Source of the DNA: Streptomyces iconiensis
GTDB lineage: Bacteria; Actinomycetota; Actinomycetes; Streptomycetales; Streptomycetaceae
NCBI RefSeq assembly: GCF_028657195.3
Contig: NZ_JANCPR020000026.1
Coordinates: 1 to 64,000 of the forward strand
Reading direction: 5' to 3'
Length of the DNA: 64,000 nt
A program made the position numbers and the translations under genes. The notes under the pieces were generated by a model. The model saw only the letters and a list, made by a program, of their open reading frames with translations, was not told the DNA's origin and made no database searches. The first letter of the stretch is position 1. Each line of letters starts with the position of its first letter. Shown piece after piece: positions 26,134-34,891 of this stretch.

Positions 26134-26429
26134 CGGGTCCCTCCCGGTACGCCCTCAGCCACGGCCTGCGCGTGACACCGGAGTCCGCACCGCGACCGGT
26201 CTCCTCGACGAACCGCTGGTCACTCAGCCCTCCGGCGGTCCCTCGGCCGCCGGTCCCTCAGCTCTCCAAGTCCACGACAACCGTGCCCAGATGGCGCCCG
26301 GCCATCTCTTCCCGCAGTGCGCGCGGGGCTGCCCCGCGCCGTCCGGATCGCGAGCCGATGCCCTTCTGCGCGTGTGTACCAACTCTTGGCGCGATGAGGC
26401 TCGGGTGCGGTGTCCCGGACCGCTCTGGC

Positions 26430-27392
26430 TCAGCCCAACGTGTCCATCAGGGCGGTGACATACGCGTCCAGCCGCTCCTCCACGGCTCGCGTCGTCAGCT
26501 CTCTCCTCCCCGCCTTCCGCCATGGCCGCGCCACCAACCGCACTTCTTCCGAGCTCGCCAGCGCGTCCCTGACCTGCCAGTACAGCCGCTCGCTGGCTGT
26601 CGCGGCCAGCACACCACCGGCTTCCTCATACGCCTCGGAGAACCGCAGGCCCCACGCTGGACCGTGCAGCAGCGCGAGAACGGTGGAGCAGTGCGCCACA
26701 TCGAGATCCGCGGGGCCCCATGAGGGCTGTGCCCAGTCGACGACGCCGGTGATCCGGGCAGCTGCCGGCCTCGAAGGCGGGGCGTCGAACAGCACGTTGC
26801 CGGGCTGGAAGTCCCGGTGCAGGAAGCGCCCTTCATAGGGCGGCGCGGGCTTGCGGATCACCTCGATGGCCGCGGACCATACCGCCGCGTCGGCGCCCTG
26901 GGGAACCACGACGGTATCGGCGGTCGTCAACGTCTCGTACTCCCGGGGCCGCTCAGCGGGCCGCAACGCGTGGATCGCCACGAGTTGGCGGGCCAGCAGA
27001 GGAACGCGCCTCTCCACTCCCTCGTCGCCGAGGACCGTCCGGCCCGCCAGGTGCGTCATCAGGAGCGACGGATACTCGCAATGCGCGGCGGTCGGATCAA
27101 CCGCGACCGGACCAGGAGCGGGTACGCCGGTCCCCGCGAGCAGGGCCAGGGTGCCGGCCTCCCTGTTGAGCCAGTCCTCGGCGTGCTCCACGTAGAACGG
27201 GTCGACGAAGCTCCGCAGCACCAGGTCACGAGTGCCTCCGTCCCGCGTGCCGACGGTCACCTTCCACATTTCGGCAGTGATGCCGCCGTGCAGCACCTCG
27301 GTCCTGACGACCCGTTCGCCCACTTCCAGGTGCCCGCCTACCCAAGCCAGTGTCAGTGGGCGGACAGCCGGTGCCTCATCGTGGTCGATCAC
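26430..27392 (-). CDS. Aminoglycoside phosphotransferase-like kinase
   Basis: A 320-residue APH/choline-kinase fold protein. FLHRDFQPGNVLF is the catalytic loop (Asp base; H-x-D-x-x-P-x-N), and GVVDWAQPSWGP the Mg2+-binding Asp motif. The N-lobe has a VLRSF lysine-region equivalent and LNREAGTLALL helix. The family phosphorylates antibiotics, homoserine-like or sugar substrates; most chromosomal actinomycete members are untested. GTG 27392 follows GGAG. It stands alone; 419 bases separate it from the ABC operon. Confidence 0.88.
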   Translation of the reverse strand: MIDHDEAPAVRPLTLAWVGGHLEVGERVVRTEVLHGGITAEMWKVTVGTRDGGTRDLVLRSFVDPFYVEHAEDWLNREAGTLALLAGTGVPAPGPVAVDPTAAHCEYPSLLMTHLAGRTVLGDEGVERRVPLLARQLVAIHALRPAERPREYETLTTADTVVVPQGADAAVWSAAIEVIRKPAPPYEGRFLHRDFQPGNVLFDAPPSRPAAARITGVVDWAQPSWGPADLDVAHCSTVLALLHGPAWGLRFSEAYEEAGGVLAATASERLYWQVRDALASSEEVRLVARPWRKAGRRELTTRAVEERLDAYVTALMDTLG

Positions 27393-27663
27393 CGTGCCAC
27401 TCCATCAGCCGGACAGCGGCATGCGCAAAAGTTTTTCATCGGGGCGACGACAACACCGCTCTGCTCCTCTCGGGGTCACACACCGGACCGACCCACCCTT
27501 CACAATCGAACGCCGCAGTGACCCTCCGGCGACTCCCGAGACCTGTGCCGGAGAGAGCCCGGACTGCGCCGGCTAATGCCCTGCTGGAGAGGAACGAACC
27601 ACACGCCTGCGTTCTCAGGCCGAACGCCCACCACTGCGCATCGACGCGGGGTCGGTGCGGTGC

Positions 27664-27695
27664 GGTGGAGCGGGCCAGAGTCAGCCCGCTCCACC
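27664..27695. terminator. Terminator of ABC transporter operon
   Basis: A perfect 12-bp stem (GGTGGAGCGGGC and complement) with an 8-base loop, about 117 bases beyond the permease stop on the minus strand. The rest of 27393-27811 shows no gene. Confidence 0.75.
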
Positions 27696-27811
27696 AAGGG
27701 CTGTCGCGGTCGGCCTTGCCTCCGGCCGGGCATACGGGTGCTGAGCTGCACGCCGATGGGGTGGCGCGAGGAGGGACGAGGTGGGGGAGGCGGCCGGTGC
27801 GGTCGTCCCGG

Positions 27812-28603
27812 TTACTTCGGGTCGCGGTTGAACTGCGCTGTCGACCAGCGGTAGCCGAGCGCGGTCAGGGCGAGGCACCAGGCGAGGGCGATCCAGCCGT
27901 TGTTGCCGATCTCGGTTCCGAGCAGCAGTCCGCGCAGGGTCTCGATGGCCGGGGTGAAGGGCTGGTACTCGGCGATGGGCTGGAACCAGCCGGGCATGGT
28001 CTCGGCGGGGATGAAGGCGCTGGAGATGAGCGGCAGGAGGATCAGCGGCATGGCCATGTTGCCGGCCGCCTCGGGGTTCGGGCTGGCCGCGCCCATGCCG
28101 ACGGCGATCCAGGTGAGTGCGAGGGCGAACAGCGTGATCAGTCCGAACGCCGCGATCCACTCCAGCGCTGTGGCGTCGGTGGAGCGGAAGCCGATGGCCA
28201 CCGCGATGGCGCCGACGAGGACCACGCTCATCACGCACTGCAGCACGCCGCCGATGACATGTCCGACGAGCAGAGAGCCCCGGTAGATCGCCATTGTGCG
28301 GAAGCGGGCGGTGAGACCCTCCGTCATGTCCACGCAGACAGACACCGCGGCCCCGATCACAGTGCTGCCAACGGTCATCAGCAGCAGGCCGGGGACGATG
28401 TAGGCGATGTAATCGGAACGGTCGGCGCTCCCGCCGCCGATGCCCGCGCTCATTACATCGCCGAAGATGTAGACGAAGAGCAGCAGCATCATGATCGGCG
28501 TGAGCAGCAGATTCAGGGTCCCGGACGGGTAGCGCCAAGCGTGCAGGAGGTTGCGGCGCAGCATCGTGTTCGAGTCGCGGACTGCGAGAGAGAGTGCGCT
28601 CAT
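27812..28603 (-). CDS. ABC-2 type transporter permease (DrrB-like)
   Basis: A 263-residue membrane protein with six hydrophobic segments and the ABC-2 signature near the C-terminus (FIPAETMPGWFQPIAEYQPF). The N-terminal RNLLHAWRYPSGTLNLLLTP is typical of DrrB, the daunorubicin-exporter permease. Its ATG overlaps the stop of the ATPase gene by 4 bp, so the two are coupled. It would form the channel of a two-component drug exporter. Confidence 0.93.
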   Translation of the reverse strand: MSALSLAVRDSNTMLRRNLLHAWRYPSGTLNLLLTPIMMLLLFVYIFGDVMSAGIGGGSADRSDYIAYIVPGLLLMTVGSTVIGAAVSVCVDMTEGLTARFRTMAIYRGSLLVGHVIGGVLQCVMSVVLVGAIAVAIGFRSTDATALEWIAAFGLITLFALALTWIAVGMGAASPNPEAAGNMAMPLILLPLISSAFIPAETMPGWFQPIAEYQPFTPAIETLRGLLLGTEIGNNGWIALAWCLALTALGYRWSTAQFNRDPK

Positions 28604-29601
28604 CGGACGTTCTCCTCGGGCTGCTTGGGGAGGTTGGCCGGGCCGGTCAGGGCGAAGAAGACGTCGTCGAGGTCGGGTGTGTGCACGGTCAGCTCGTCGG
28701 CTTCGATGCCGGTCGAGTCGAGCCAGTCGAGAATGGCGCGCAGTTCGCGCTGGCTGCCGTCGCTGGGGATGGAGAGCGACAGTGCTTCGTCGTCCCGGGT
28801 GACCTCGCGCAGTACGTCGGCGGCGGTCCGGTATGCGGCCGGGTCGGAGAACCGCAGCCGCACATGTCCGCCGGGGATGAGTCGCTTGAGCTCGTCGGCG
28901 GTGCCCTGGGCGGCGATCTTCCCGTCGCTCAACACCGCGATGCGGTCGGCGAGTTCGTCGGCTTCTTCGAGGTATTGGGTGGTGAGGAAGACGGTGACGC
29001 CGTCGGAGACGAGTTCGCGGATGATGCCCCACATGTTGTGGCGGGAGCGGGGGTCGAGTCCGGTGGTGGGTTCGTCGAGGAAGATGATCCGCGGGTTGCC
29101 GACCAGCGTCATGGCCAGGTCGAGGCGGCGTTTCATGCCGCCGGAGTAGCTCTGGGCGGGCTTCCTGGCGGCGTCCACCAGGTCGAAGCGTTCCAGGAGT
29201 TGGGCCGCGACCCGGCGCCCCTCCCGTTTGGAGAGGTGGTGCAGGTCGGCCATGAGCAGCATGTTCTCCTCGCCGGTGATCAGACCGTCGACGGCCGAGA
29301 ACTGCCCGGTGACACCGATGGCGGCCCGTACCGCCTGCGGGTCGACGGCCACGTCGTGGCCACCGACCCGCAGTTCACCGCTGTCGGCGGTGATGAGGGT
29401 GGAGAGGATCTTCACGGCGGTGGTCTTACCGGCGCCGTTCGGGCCGAGCAGCGCGAACACGGACCCGGCAGGGACGCGCAGATCGATGCCGTCGAGCACG
29501 AGCTTGTCGCCGAACGACTTGCGCAGACCGGCAGCTGAGATGGCGACCGGTGACAGATCACCGTCACCCTTCCTGGATGTGGGCATGACAGATAGAGGCA
29601 T
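28600..29601 (-). CDS. ABC transporter ATP-binding protein (DrrA-like)
   Basis: A 333-residue ATPase: Walker A GPNGAGKTT (about residues 53-61), signature YSGGMKRRLDLA, Walker B IIFLDEPTTGLD, H-loop replaced by Q in FLTTQYLEEADEL, as in DrrA. A C-terminal domain of about 90 residues (DUF4162-like) follows. AAGGACAG lies 6 bases before ATG 29601. It energises export by the adjoining permease. The 5' leader contains three exact 9-bp repeats. Confidence 0.95.
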   Translation of the reverse strand: MPLSVMPTSRKGDGDLSPVAISAAGLRKSFGDKLVLDGIDLRVPAGSVFALLGPNGAGKTTAVKILSTLITADSGELRVGGHDVAVDPQAVRAAIGVTGQFSAVDGLITGEENMLLMADLHHLSKREGRRVAAQLLERFDLVDAARKPAQSYSGGMKRRLDLAMTLVGNPRIIFLDEPTTGLDPRSRHNMWGIIRELVSDGVTVFLTTQYLEEADELADRIAVLSDGKIAAQGTADELKRLIPGGHVRLRFSDPAAYRTAADVLREVTRDDEALSLSIPSDGSQRELRAILDWLDSTGIEADELTVHTPDLDDVFFALTGPANLPKQPEENVR

Positions 29602-29616
29602 AGTGCTGTCCTTTCG

Positions 29617-29643
29617 GAGGCTGAAGAGGCTGAAGAGGCTGAA
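29617..29643. repeat. 9-bp tandem repeat in ABC leader
   Basis: Three exact copies of GAGGCTGAA, followed by degenerate GAGACGAA/GAGGCGAA copies to about 29663. On the minus-strand message this is a pyrimidine-rich CUCUUCAGC run just upstream of the ATPase ribosome-binding site. Confidence 0.7.
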
Positions 29644-29982
29644 GAGACGAAGAGGCGAAGAGACAGGGGAGCGGAGGCCGCTTCGGGACTCGGCTTGACC
29701 GTTTGTGACTGCACGTCAGTCGCGTCGTCCCCGGGGGAACGGTCTTGAGTGGCCCGCTGCCGGAGACCTGTCCGACGGGGGCGTTGCAGAGGCGCTGCAG
29801 GGGCGTTGCCGGTGTTGGCAGGGCAGAGTCAGGTCTCGGCGGCGGCCGGCTCGGCCATCTCGGTGGGCAGGATCTGCGGCGGTCTCCGGCGGCTGGCCGG
29901 CCCGCGCCTGTTCGTGCCCGTTCGCGCCGGGCCCGGGCGGTGAACCGTGCGGGCCGCGCCCGCTGGTATGAGGCGAGAGGTG
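29644..29982. other. Intergenic between ABC and DUF1048 genes
   Basis: About 340 bases of very GC-rich DNA with no supported gene. It may carry a separate promoter for the ABC genes. Confidence 0.45.
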
Positions 29983-30309
29983 TTACTTCTCGGCTGTGCC
30001 GGATTCCCCGCTGATGGACTCCTGGTAGACATCCGCAAAGGTGCGTGAGTCCTTGATCAGGTCGTCGCAGAACGCGGCGACGTCCTTGCCGATGAGTTCC
30101 AAGACCCCCTTGCCCCCGGCGACGCCCTCCTCGAAGAAGTCGACGATTCCGGGGAGCAGGGGCCCGTCAAGCAGGTCGATCGGTCCGACCTTGAACAGGT
30201 ACTTCTGCATCTCCTTGTAGACGATCTGGTAGTCCGGCGGGAGTGCCTTGACCCGAGCCAGGTGCGCCCGCCACTGCTTTTTGCCCTCGATGATGTCCTG
30301 GATGCTCAC
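29983..30309 (-). CDS. DUF1048 protein, copy 2
   Basis: A 108-residue helical protein (WRAHLARVKALPPDYQIVYK, then the LLPGIVDFFEEGVAGGKGVLE block and VAAFCDDLI). DUF1048 proteins have no established biochemical role and usually sit beside PadR regulators and transporters. GTG 30309 starts 1 base from the stop of the first DUF1048 gene, so it is in the same operon. It is similar along its length to that neighbour, a tandem duplication. Confidence 0.9.
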   Translation of the reverse strand: MSIQDIIEGKKQWRAHLARVKALPPDYQIVYKEMQKYLFKVGPIDLLDGPLLPGIVDFFEEGVAGGKGVLELIGKDVAAFCDDLIKDSRTFADVYQESISGESGTAEK

Positions 30310-30310
30310 G

Positions 30311-30667
30311 TCAGCCTCCCAGCCGGCTCAATTTCCTTGCGACGTTCCTGTTCAACTGCTCGCGCCAGCGGTCGCGATAGGTCCGGGCCCCTTCTCCGCC
30401 GGCCAGTGCCGTGCAAAAGCCCTGGATGTCGTCGCCGAGCACCTCGTGGACGCCCTGCCCGTCCGCCGCCGTTTCTTCGAGCAGCCCCAGGGCCGCGTCG
30501 AGGATCGGCAACAGATTGCGGCCGGTGAAGCTCCCATGGGGAAGGATGTGGCCCTTTATCTGTTCCCATGCCGCCCGGTAATCGTCCGGCAGGGCACCGG
30601 CCCGGGCTTCGAATGCCTTCCATTCCCTGGTGAGATCGCTGCCAGTGATGGTCTCCCAGAAGTTCAT
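30311..30667 (-). CDS. DUF1048 protein, copy 1
   Basis: A 118-residue relative of the next gene: WKAFEARAGALPDDYRAAWE, LLPILDAALGLLEETAADGQ and GFCTALAGGEGARTYRDRWRE align with it. ATG 30667 overlaps the stop of the PadR gene by 4 bp and has GGCGGGAG upstream. Possibly a partner that modulates PadR or the exporter; that is inference from conserved neighbourhood only. Confidence 0.9.
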   Translation of the reverse strand: MNFWETITGSDLTREWKAFEARAGALPDDYRAAWEQIKGHILPHGSFTGRNLLPILDAALGLLEETAADGQGVHEVLGDDIQGFCTALAGGEGARTYRDRWREQLNRNVARKLSRLGG

Positions 30668-30990
30668 CTCCCGCCCTCCTTGAGCCTGTTGATGCGTGAT
30701 GAGACGTACTGCCATTTCGTCCAGAACTTCGCGAGTTCCTCGCGCCCGGCGTCGTTGAGCGCGTAGAACTTGCGCGGCGGACCGACCCCGGACGGCCGTT
30801 TCGTCACCTGGACGAGTCCGTTCCTCTCCAGCCGCAGCAAGATGGTGTACACCGTCCCCTCGATGACGTCGGTGAAGCCGAGCTCGTTCAATTCACGGGT
30901 GATGGCGTACCCGTAGGTTTCCTCACCGCCGATGATTTCGAGCACGCACCCTTCGAGCGTGCCCTTCAGCATCTCCGTCAGGTCGTCCAA
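30664..30990 (-). CDS. PadR-family transcriptional regulator
   Basis: A 108-residue winged-helix protein: LEGCVLEIIGGEETYGYAIT, then VIEGTVYTILLRLERNGLVQ (PadR recognition helix and wing) and a C-terminal dimerisation helix. PadR-s1 proteins of this length repress drug-efflux genes and are released by the drug. It heads the operon with two DUF1048 genes, with the DrrAB-like exporter downstream on the same strand. Confidence 0.94.
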   Translation of the reverse strand: MDDLTEMLKGTLEGCVLEIIGGEETYGYAITRELNELGFTDVIEGTVYTILLRLERNGLVQVTKRPSGVGPPRKFYALNDAGREELAKFWTKWQYVSSRINRLKEGGR

Positions 30991-31013
30991 TGCGAGTCCT
31001 CCTCACCCCTACT

Positions 31014-31049
31014 GGTACTGCGTAGCACCGAGTACCACTATACGGTACC
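31014..31049. promoter_or_regulatory. PadR promoter with GTAC boxes
   Basis: GGTACT (31014-31019) and AGTACC (31031-31036) form a perfect inverted repeat with an 11-bp spacer; GGTACC follows at 31044-31049. On the minus strand TATAGT (31042-31037) is a good -10, so the boxes flank and overlap the PadR promoter. Likely PadR autoregulatory operator. Confidence 0.68.
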
Positions 31050-31354
31050 ACCGAGTAGTGGAGGTGTCAGCGATCGGCGAACGTGGACCGGACCCCTGCG
31101 CCCCGCGAAACGAAGGGAGTGGCCCATGCGACATGGCCCTCGATCCTCCGGTGTTTGAAGGGGAGTTCGCCGCCAAGGGTGAGCCGCATCCCACCCGTTC
31201 GTCTTCGCCGGCAGTGGGTGCCCCGCCTCCGGCGGCGGAGCAGGGCCTGGGGCAGTGCCGGCGTGGCAGGCGGTTCCTGGCCGGGCGCGTAACCGTTGTT
31301 GTTCCGTCATACGACGGTGCCTGCGGTGTGCACGTGGGCTGTTCAACTGGAGCG
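31050..31354. other. Intergenic, no gene seen
   Basis: About 300 bases between the PadR promoter and the exported protein. No supported gene or clear signal. Confidence 0.45.
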
Positions 31355-32926
31355 ATGGCCTCCGCAGAAACTCTTGTTCCACGTCCTCGCCCCCTTGCGC
31401 TCCGCCGGAGGTCCTCCCCGCTCCTGCGGGGCCTGCTCGTCGGCGTCCTCGCGCTGCTCGGCCTGGGCACCCTCCCGCCGAGTACCGCCCTTGCCGACGA
31501 AGACTCCGACGCGCCAGGGCTCACGGCACCCGCGTCGTTCCGTGTCGCCCCCTACGGCGGGAAGCCGCGGCCCGACCGCCAGAAGCACCTCCTCATCAGC
31601 TACGACCGGGGTGTGCCGCGCGGTAAGGGGAACGGGTCCACGCTCACCATGGACGTCACCGGCTCCTCCGACGTCCTGCGGCTCAAGCAGTACGGCAAAG
31701 GTTGTTCCGGGACGGACCGGAAGGTCGTGTGCCGTGTCGGTGAGGCGTACGACAGTTGGACCGACTGGGCCGGTGCCAGGCCGCGCGCTGCGCCCGCGAG
31801 CAAACCCGGGGACAAGGGCGAACTGCACGTCAGCTTCCGTAACGCAGAGGGGGAGGTGAGCCGGGCGACGACCCGCATCGAGGTCGGCGGCCCCCTCCTG
31901 GCCCTGCGCAAGCAGGGCACCATCCGTATGGGCTCGGGCAAGGAACACGCTGTCGCGCTCGGCGTACGCAACACCGGTGAGCTGCCCGCTGACGGCTTCG
32001 CCGTCACCGCGACGGTCAGCGAGGCGTTGCGCCCGGTCCGTCGTTCCCGGTCGTGCGACTACCTGTCCCGCGGCGACGCGACGACCGTGACCTGCCGCTT
32101 CTCCGGGGTGCGTCTCGAACCAGGCGAGGAGGCACACGTGGCGGACTGGCTCGTTCTCGGCGCCTCACGCAGCGGTATGTACGGCTCCTACCGTGCCACC
32201 GCCACGCTCCTGGGCAGGGGCGCCGACAACGGGGGACTCGACGGTTCCTCCCGCTCCACGGCGGAGCCCTCCCCGTCCGGCACAGCGCGCAGGGGAACCG
32301 ACGCCGCGCTCGACCCGCAGGTGGGCAAGGCGCGCGGCGGGCGCGAGGAGTACAGCGAGGAGAAGGACGTCTGGACGAAGGCGCGCATCGCCAACCACCC
32401 GGACTACGCGCTCTTTTCGAAGATCTCCGCTGCGGGTGACGACGGCCGCCGCCTGCGGGTGGGAGTGCGCAACAACGGCCCAGGCGATCCACGTGGCGGC
32501 AACAAGGGCACCTCGCTCGTCCTCACGCTGCCGGAGGGGACCGAAGTACGCAAGGAGCCGATGGAGGAGATCGACGAGGACGCGTTCGAGCCGATCTGCC
32601 GGCACAAGGGGCTCACATACACCTGCCCGCTGGACACAGCTTCGCCCGGCGACTCGTCCGCACTCGACTTCGAGGTGCGTGGGAGCAAGGGCGAGGGCGC
32701 GGGGAGCGGAAAGGCGAAGGCCGCGCTCAGGATCGGCGACACGGAGGCGGACCACGCCGATCCGGATACCGCGAACAACACACGTACCGTCGACCTGTTC
32801 GGGCCTGTGCCCGCAGAGCCCGACTCCGGCCCGGGGACGGGCGTCGTGGTCGCCTGGGTGCTCGGCGGCTGCGTGGTCCTCGCCGGCGCCGGCGTGCTGG
32901 TGCGACGGAAGCTGTACCGCCGCTGA
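31355..32926 (+). CDS. Exported, membrane-anchored surface protein
   Basis: A 523-residue protein with a basic N-terminus, hydrophobic signal segment (LLRGLLVGVLALLGLGTLPP) and cleavage near STALA, residue 47. The extracellular part has two beta-rich CARDB/DUF11-like repeats, recognisable by AVALGVRNTGELPADGFAV with CDY...TVTCRF, and LRVGVRNNGPGDPRGG with CRHKGLTYTCP, each with a Cys pair. A C-terminal TM (VVVAWVLGGCVVLAGAGVLV) and RRK tail anchor it. GGAG lies close before ATG 31355. Probable surface adhesion or display role; unknown otherwise. Confidence 0.75.
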   Translation: MASAETLVPRPRPLALRRRSSPLLRGLLVGVLALLGLGTLPPSTALADEDSDAPGLTAPASFRVAPYGGKPRPDRQKHLLISYDRGVPRGKGNGSTLTMDVTGSSDVLRLKQYGKGCSGTDRKVVCRVGEAYDSWTDWAGARPRAAPASKPGDKGELHVSFRNAEGEVSRATTRIEVGGPLLALRKQGTIRMGSGKEHAVALGVRNTGELPADGFAVTATVSEALRPVRRSRSCDYLSRGDATTVTCRFSGVRLEPGEEAHVADWLVLGASRSGMYGSYRATATLLGRGADNGGLDGSSRSTAEPSPSGTARRGTDAALDPQVGKARGGREEYSEEKDVWTKARIANHPDYALFSKISAAGDDGRRLRVGVRNNGPGDPRGGNKGTSLVLTLPEGTEVRKEPMEEIDEDAFEPICRHKGLTYTCPLDTASPGDSSALDFEVRGSKGEGAGSGKAKAALRIGDTEADHADPDTANNTRTVDLFGPVPAEPDSGPGTGVVVAWVLGGCVVLAGAGVLVRRKLYRR

Positions 32927-33009
32927 CGCGAGCAGCGTGCCGCCGGCCAACTCCACCACCGGGCAGCGGATTCAAGCTGAACTGTGCTCACGCGGTGTGC
33001 GGTTGGACA

Positions 33010-33033
33010 GCCGGTCACCTTGCGGTGACCGGC
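33010..33033. terminator. Bidirectional terminator hairpin
   Basis: GCCGGTCACC-TTGC-GGTGACCGGC, a perfect 10-bp stem between the convergent exported-protein and AraC genes. Confidence 0.8.
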
Positions 33034-33039
33034 CAGGTG

Positions 33040-33981
33040 TCACTCGGTCGGCTCGCCGGAATTCCCGGCCGCGGAACGCCATCGGCGACGCCATGCGCCG
33101 GGGGCGATGCTCTGGTGCCGACGGAACGCGCGGCTGAAGGCGGCGTCGGTGTCGTAGCCGACCGCGAGGGCAATCCGCTGAAGGCTCGATTCCGTGTCAC
33201 GCAGCAGTGCTTTCGCCCGGTGCATACGCCAGTACGTCAGGTAGTTGATGGGCGAGTCACCTGTCTTTCGTCTGAACGCGGCGGCGAATGCCGCCCGCGA
33301 CATCCCGGCTCGGTGCGCGAGCTCCTCAACCGTCCATGGATGCGCGAGATCGGTGTGAAGGTCGCGCAGTGCCGGGGCGAGCTGCGGGTCGCTGAGAGCG
33401 GAGAGCCATCCATGTGAGTTCTCGGCGGATGAGACGTGGGTACGAAGCGCGTACACAAAGAGAGCGTCGGCCAGACGGCTTGTGATGAAACCGGACCCGA
33501 AACTGGAGAATGCCCGCTCCAACTCCAGCAGCCTGAAGGTGGAACGCAACGCATCACCGATCGAGTCGTCGAGATCGAGCCGCAGTACGGGAGGCAGCAC
33601 TTCCAACAGTGGCTCGGCGGCACCGGTGTCGAAGGCCAACCGCGCCGAGACGATCTCGGTCACCGGCCCCTCCGTGCCGTGACGCACAGGAGAATCCGGG
33701 TGAGACGCCAGGAGGCTCTCGCAGCTGACCAGAGGCCGCCCCGGTTCGTCCGCGAGAGCGAACTCAGCGCCGGCCCGGACGAGAAAGCAGTTGCCGGGGG
33801 CGAGCAGTTCCGGATCAGCGCCCGACGCCGGCTGCCACCAGCAGCGCCCGCTCCTGATCATCATCACGTAGGTCGTATGGGGCGACCTGAAGGAGATCCC
33901 CCAGGCCCCGTGGGCTTCTACGCTGACGTACTGCGAGTCCTCGACTGACCTCGCCGCCAGGACATCATCAATGGGATCCAC
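33040..33981 (-). CDS. AraC-family regulator with cupin N-domain
   Basis: A 313-residue regulator. The N-terminal cupin (AHGAWGISFRSPHTTYVMMI, about residues 20-110) is of the AraC-binding type; the C-terminal double HTH reads WTVEELAHRAGMSRAAFAAA and IALAVGYDTDAAFSRAFRRH. Usually these activate or repress adjacent oxidoreductases. It is divergent from the flavodoxin-like reductase at 34181 with 199 bases between, the likely target. Confidence 0.92.
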   Translation of the reverse strand: MDPIDDVLAARSVEDSQYVSVEAHGAWGISFRSPHTTYVMMIRSGRCWWQPASGADPELLAPGNCFLVRAGAEFALADEPGRPLVSCESLLASHPDSPVRHGTEGPVTEIVSARLAFDTGAAEPLLEVLPPVLRLDLDDSIGDALRSTFRLLELERAFSSFGSGFITSRLADALFVYALRTHVSSAENSHGWLSALSDPQLAPALRDLHTDLAHPWTVEELAHRAGMSRAAFAAAFRRKTGDSPINYLTYWRMHRAKALLRDTESSLQRIALAVGYDTDAAFSRAFRRHQSIAPGAWRRRWRSAAGNSGEPTE

Positions 33982-34180
33982 CTCGTCACCGTAGACGATC
34001 AGTCATAAATGCCGGACTCTTAGCGTTCTTCCGTCTCGATCAGCCGCCGTAGTGTCGACAGTGCACGGGGGAGGACGCCGGCGCGAGGGCAGAGTCCGAA
34101 GCGATCGGCGACGCACACCCAGCCGGGTACATGCGCCTTGCTCCGTCGCGGCTTCCGACCACTTGACCACTGGAGTTCAC

Positions 34181-34792
34181 ATGTCTGCGTTCGTCACCCT
34201 GCCCCCGTCAGTCGTCGTCGCCTTCCACTCCGGCTACGGCCACACCGCGGTCCTCGCCGAGGCGGTCCGGCGTGGGGCGGCCGACGCGGGCGCCGACGTA
34301 GCCCTCGTCCCGGTGGACACCATTACCGGCGAACAGTGGCAGCAGCTGGACGACGCCGACGCGATCGTCTTCGGCTCACCCACCTACATGGGCAGCGCGT
34401 CCGCCGCGTTCCACACCTTCGCCGAGGCCACCAGCCGCCGCTTCTCGAAGGGCCGCTGGGCCGACAAGCTCGCAGCCGGCTTCACCAACTCCGCTTCCAA
34501 GGCGGGCGACAAGTCCAGCACCCTCGCCTTCTTCGCCACCTTCGCCGCCCAGCACCGCATGCTGTGGATCAGCCTCGGCCTCCCCGCCGGCTGGAACTCC
34601 ACCACCGCCACCGAGAACGACCTCAACCGTCTCGGCTTCTGGGGCGGTGCCGGGGCCCAGACCCCGCTCGACGGTGGCGCCGACACCGTCCACACCTCTG
34701 ACATCAGGACCGCCGAGCACCTCGGCGCCCGTGTCGCCCGCCAGTCCGCCCTCGCGGCGGCCGGACGCCACGCCGCATCCGTCACCGCCTGA
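34181..34792 (+). CDS. Flavodoxin-like NAD(P)H:quinone oxidoreductase (WrbA-like)
   Basis: A 203-residue flavodoxin-fold protein. FHSGYGHTAVLAEAV binds FMN phosphate, and FGSPTYMGSASAAFHTFAE is the WrbA-type isoalloxazine loop; FTNSASKAGDKSSTLAFFA is the third contact. ATG 34181 has GGAG upstream; the open frame before it is unconserved. Two-electron reduction of quinones is expected. Divergent AraC regulator upstream. Confidence 0.88.
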   Translation: MSAFVTLPPSVVVAFHSGYGHTAVLAEAVRRGAADAGADVALVPVDTITGEQWQQLDDADAIVFGSPTYMGSASAAFHTFAEATSRRFSKGRWADKLAAGFTNSASKAGDKSSTLAFFATFAAQHRMLWISLGLPAGWNSTTATENDLNRLGFWGGAGAQTPLDGGADTVHTSDIRTAEHLGARVARQSALAAAGRHAASVTA

Positions 34793-34891
34793 CGCGACGA
34801 CCGCACGCAGCCGCTCCGCGCTCCGACACCGATTCCTTCCGGCGTCAGGTCCCGTGTCCGGCCTGGCGCTGGTGGCCCGAACTCCGCCGGT

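Noticed and set aside
26430..27392. Calling the kinase an aminoglycoside-resistance gene
   Set aside because: The fold is clear, but chromosomal APH-like kinases have many substrates and no resistance context is present.
27350..29149. Plus-strand open frame of 599 codons
   Set aside because: Antisense to both ABC genes, no motifs.
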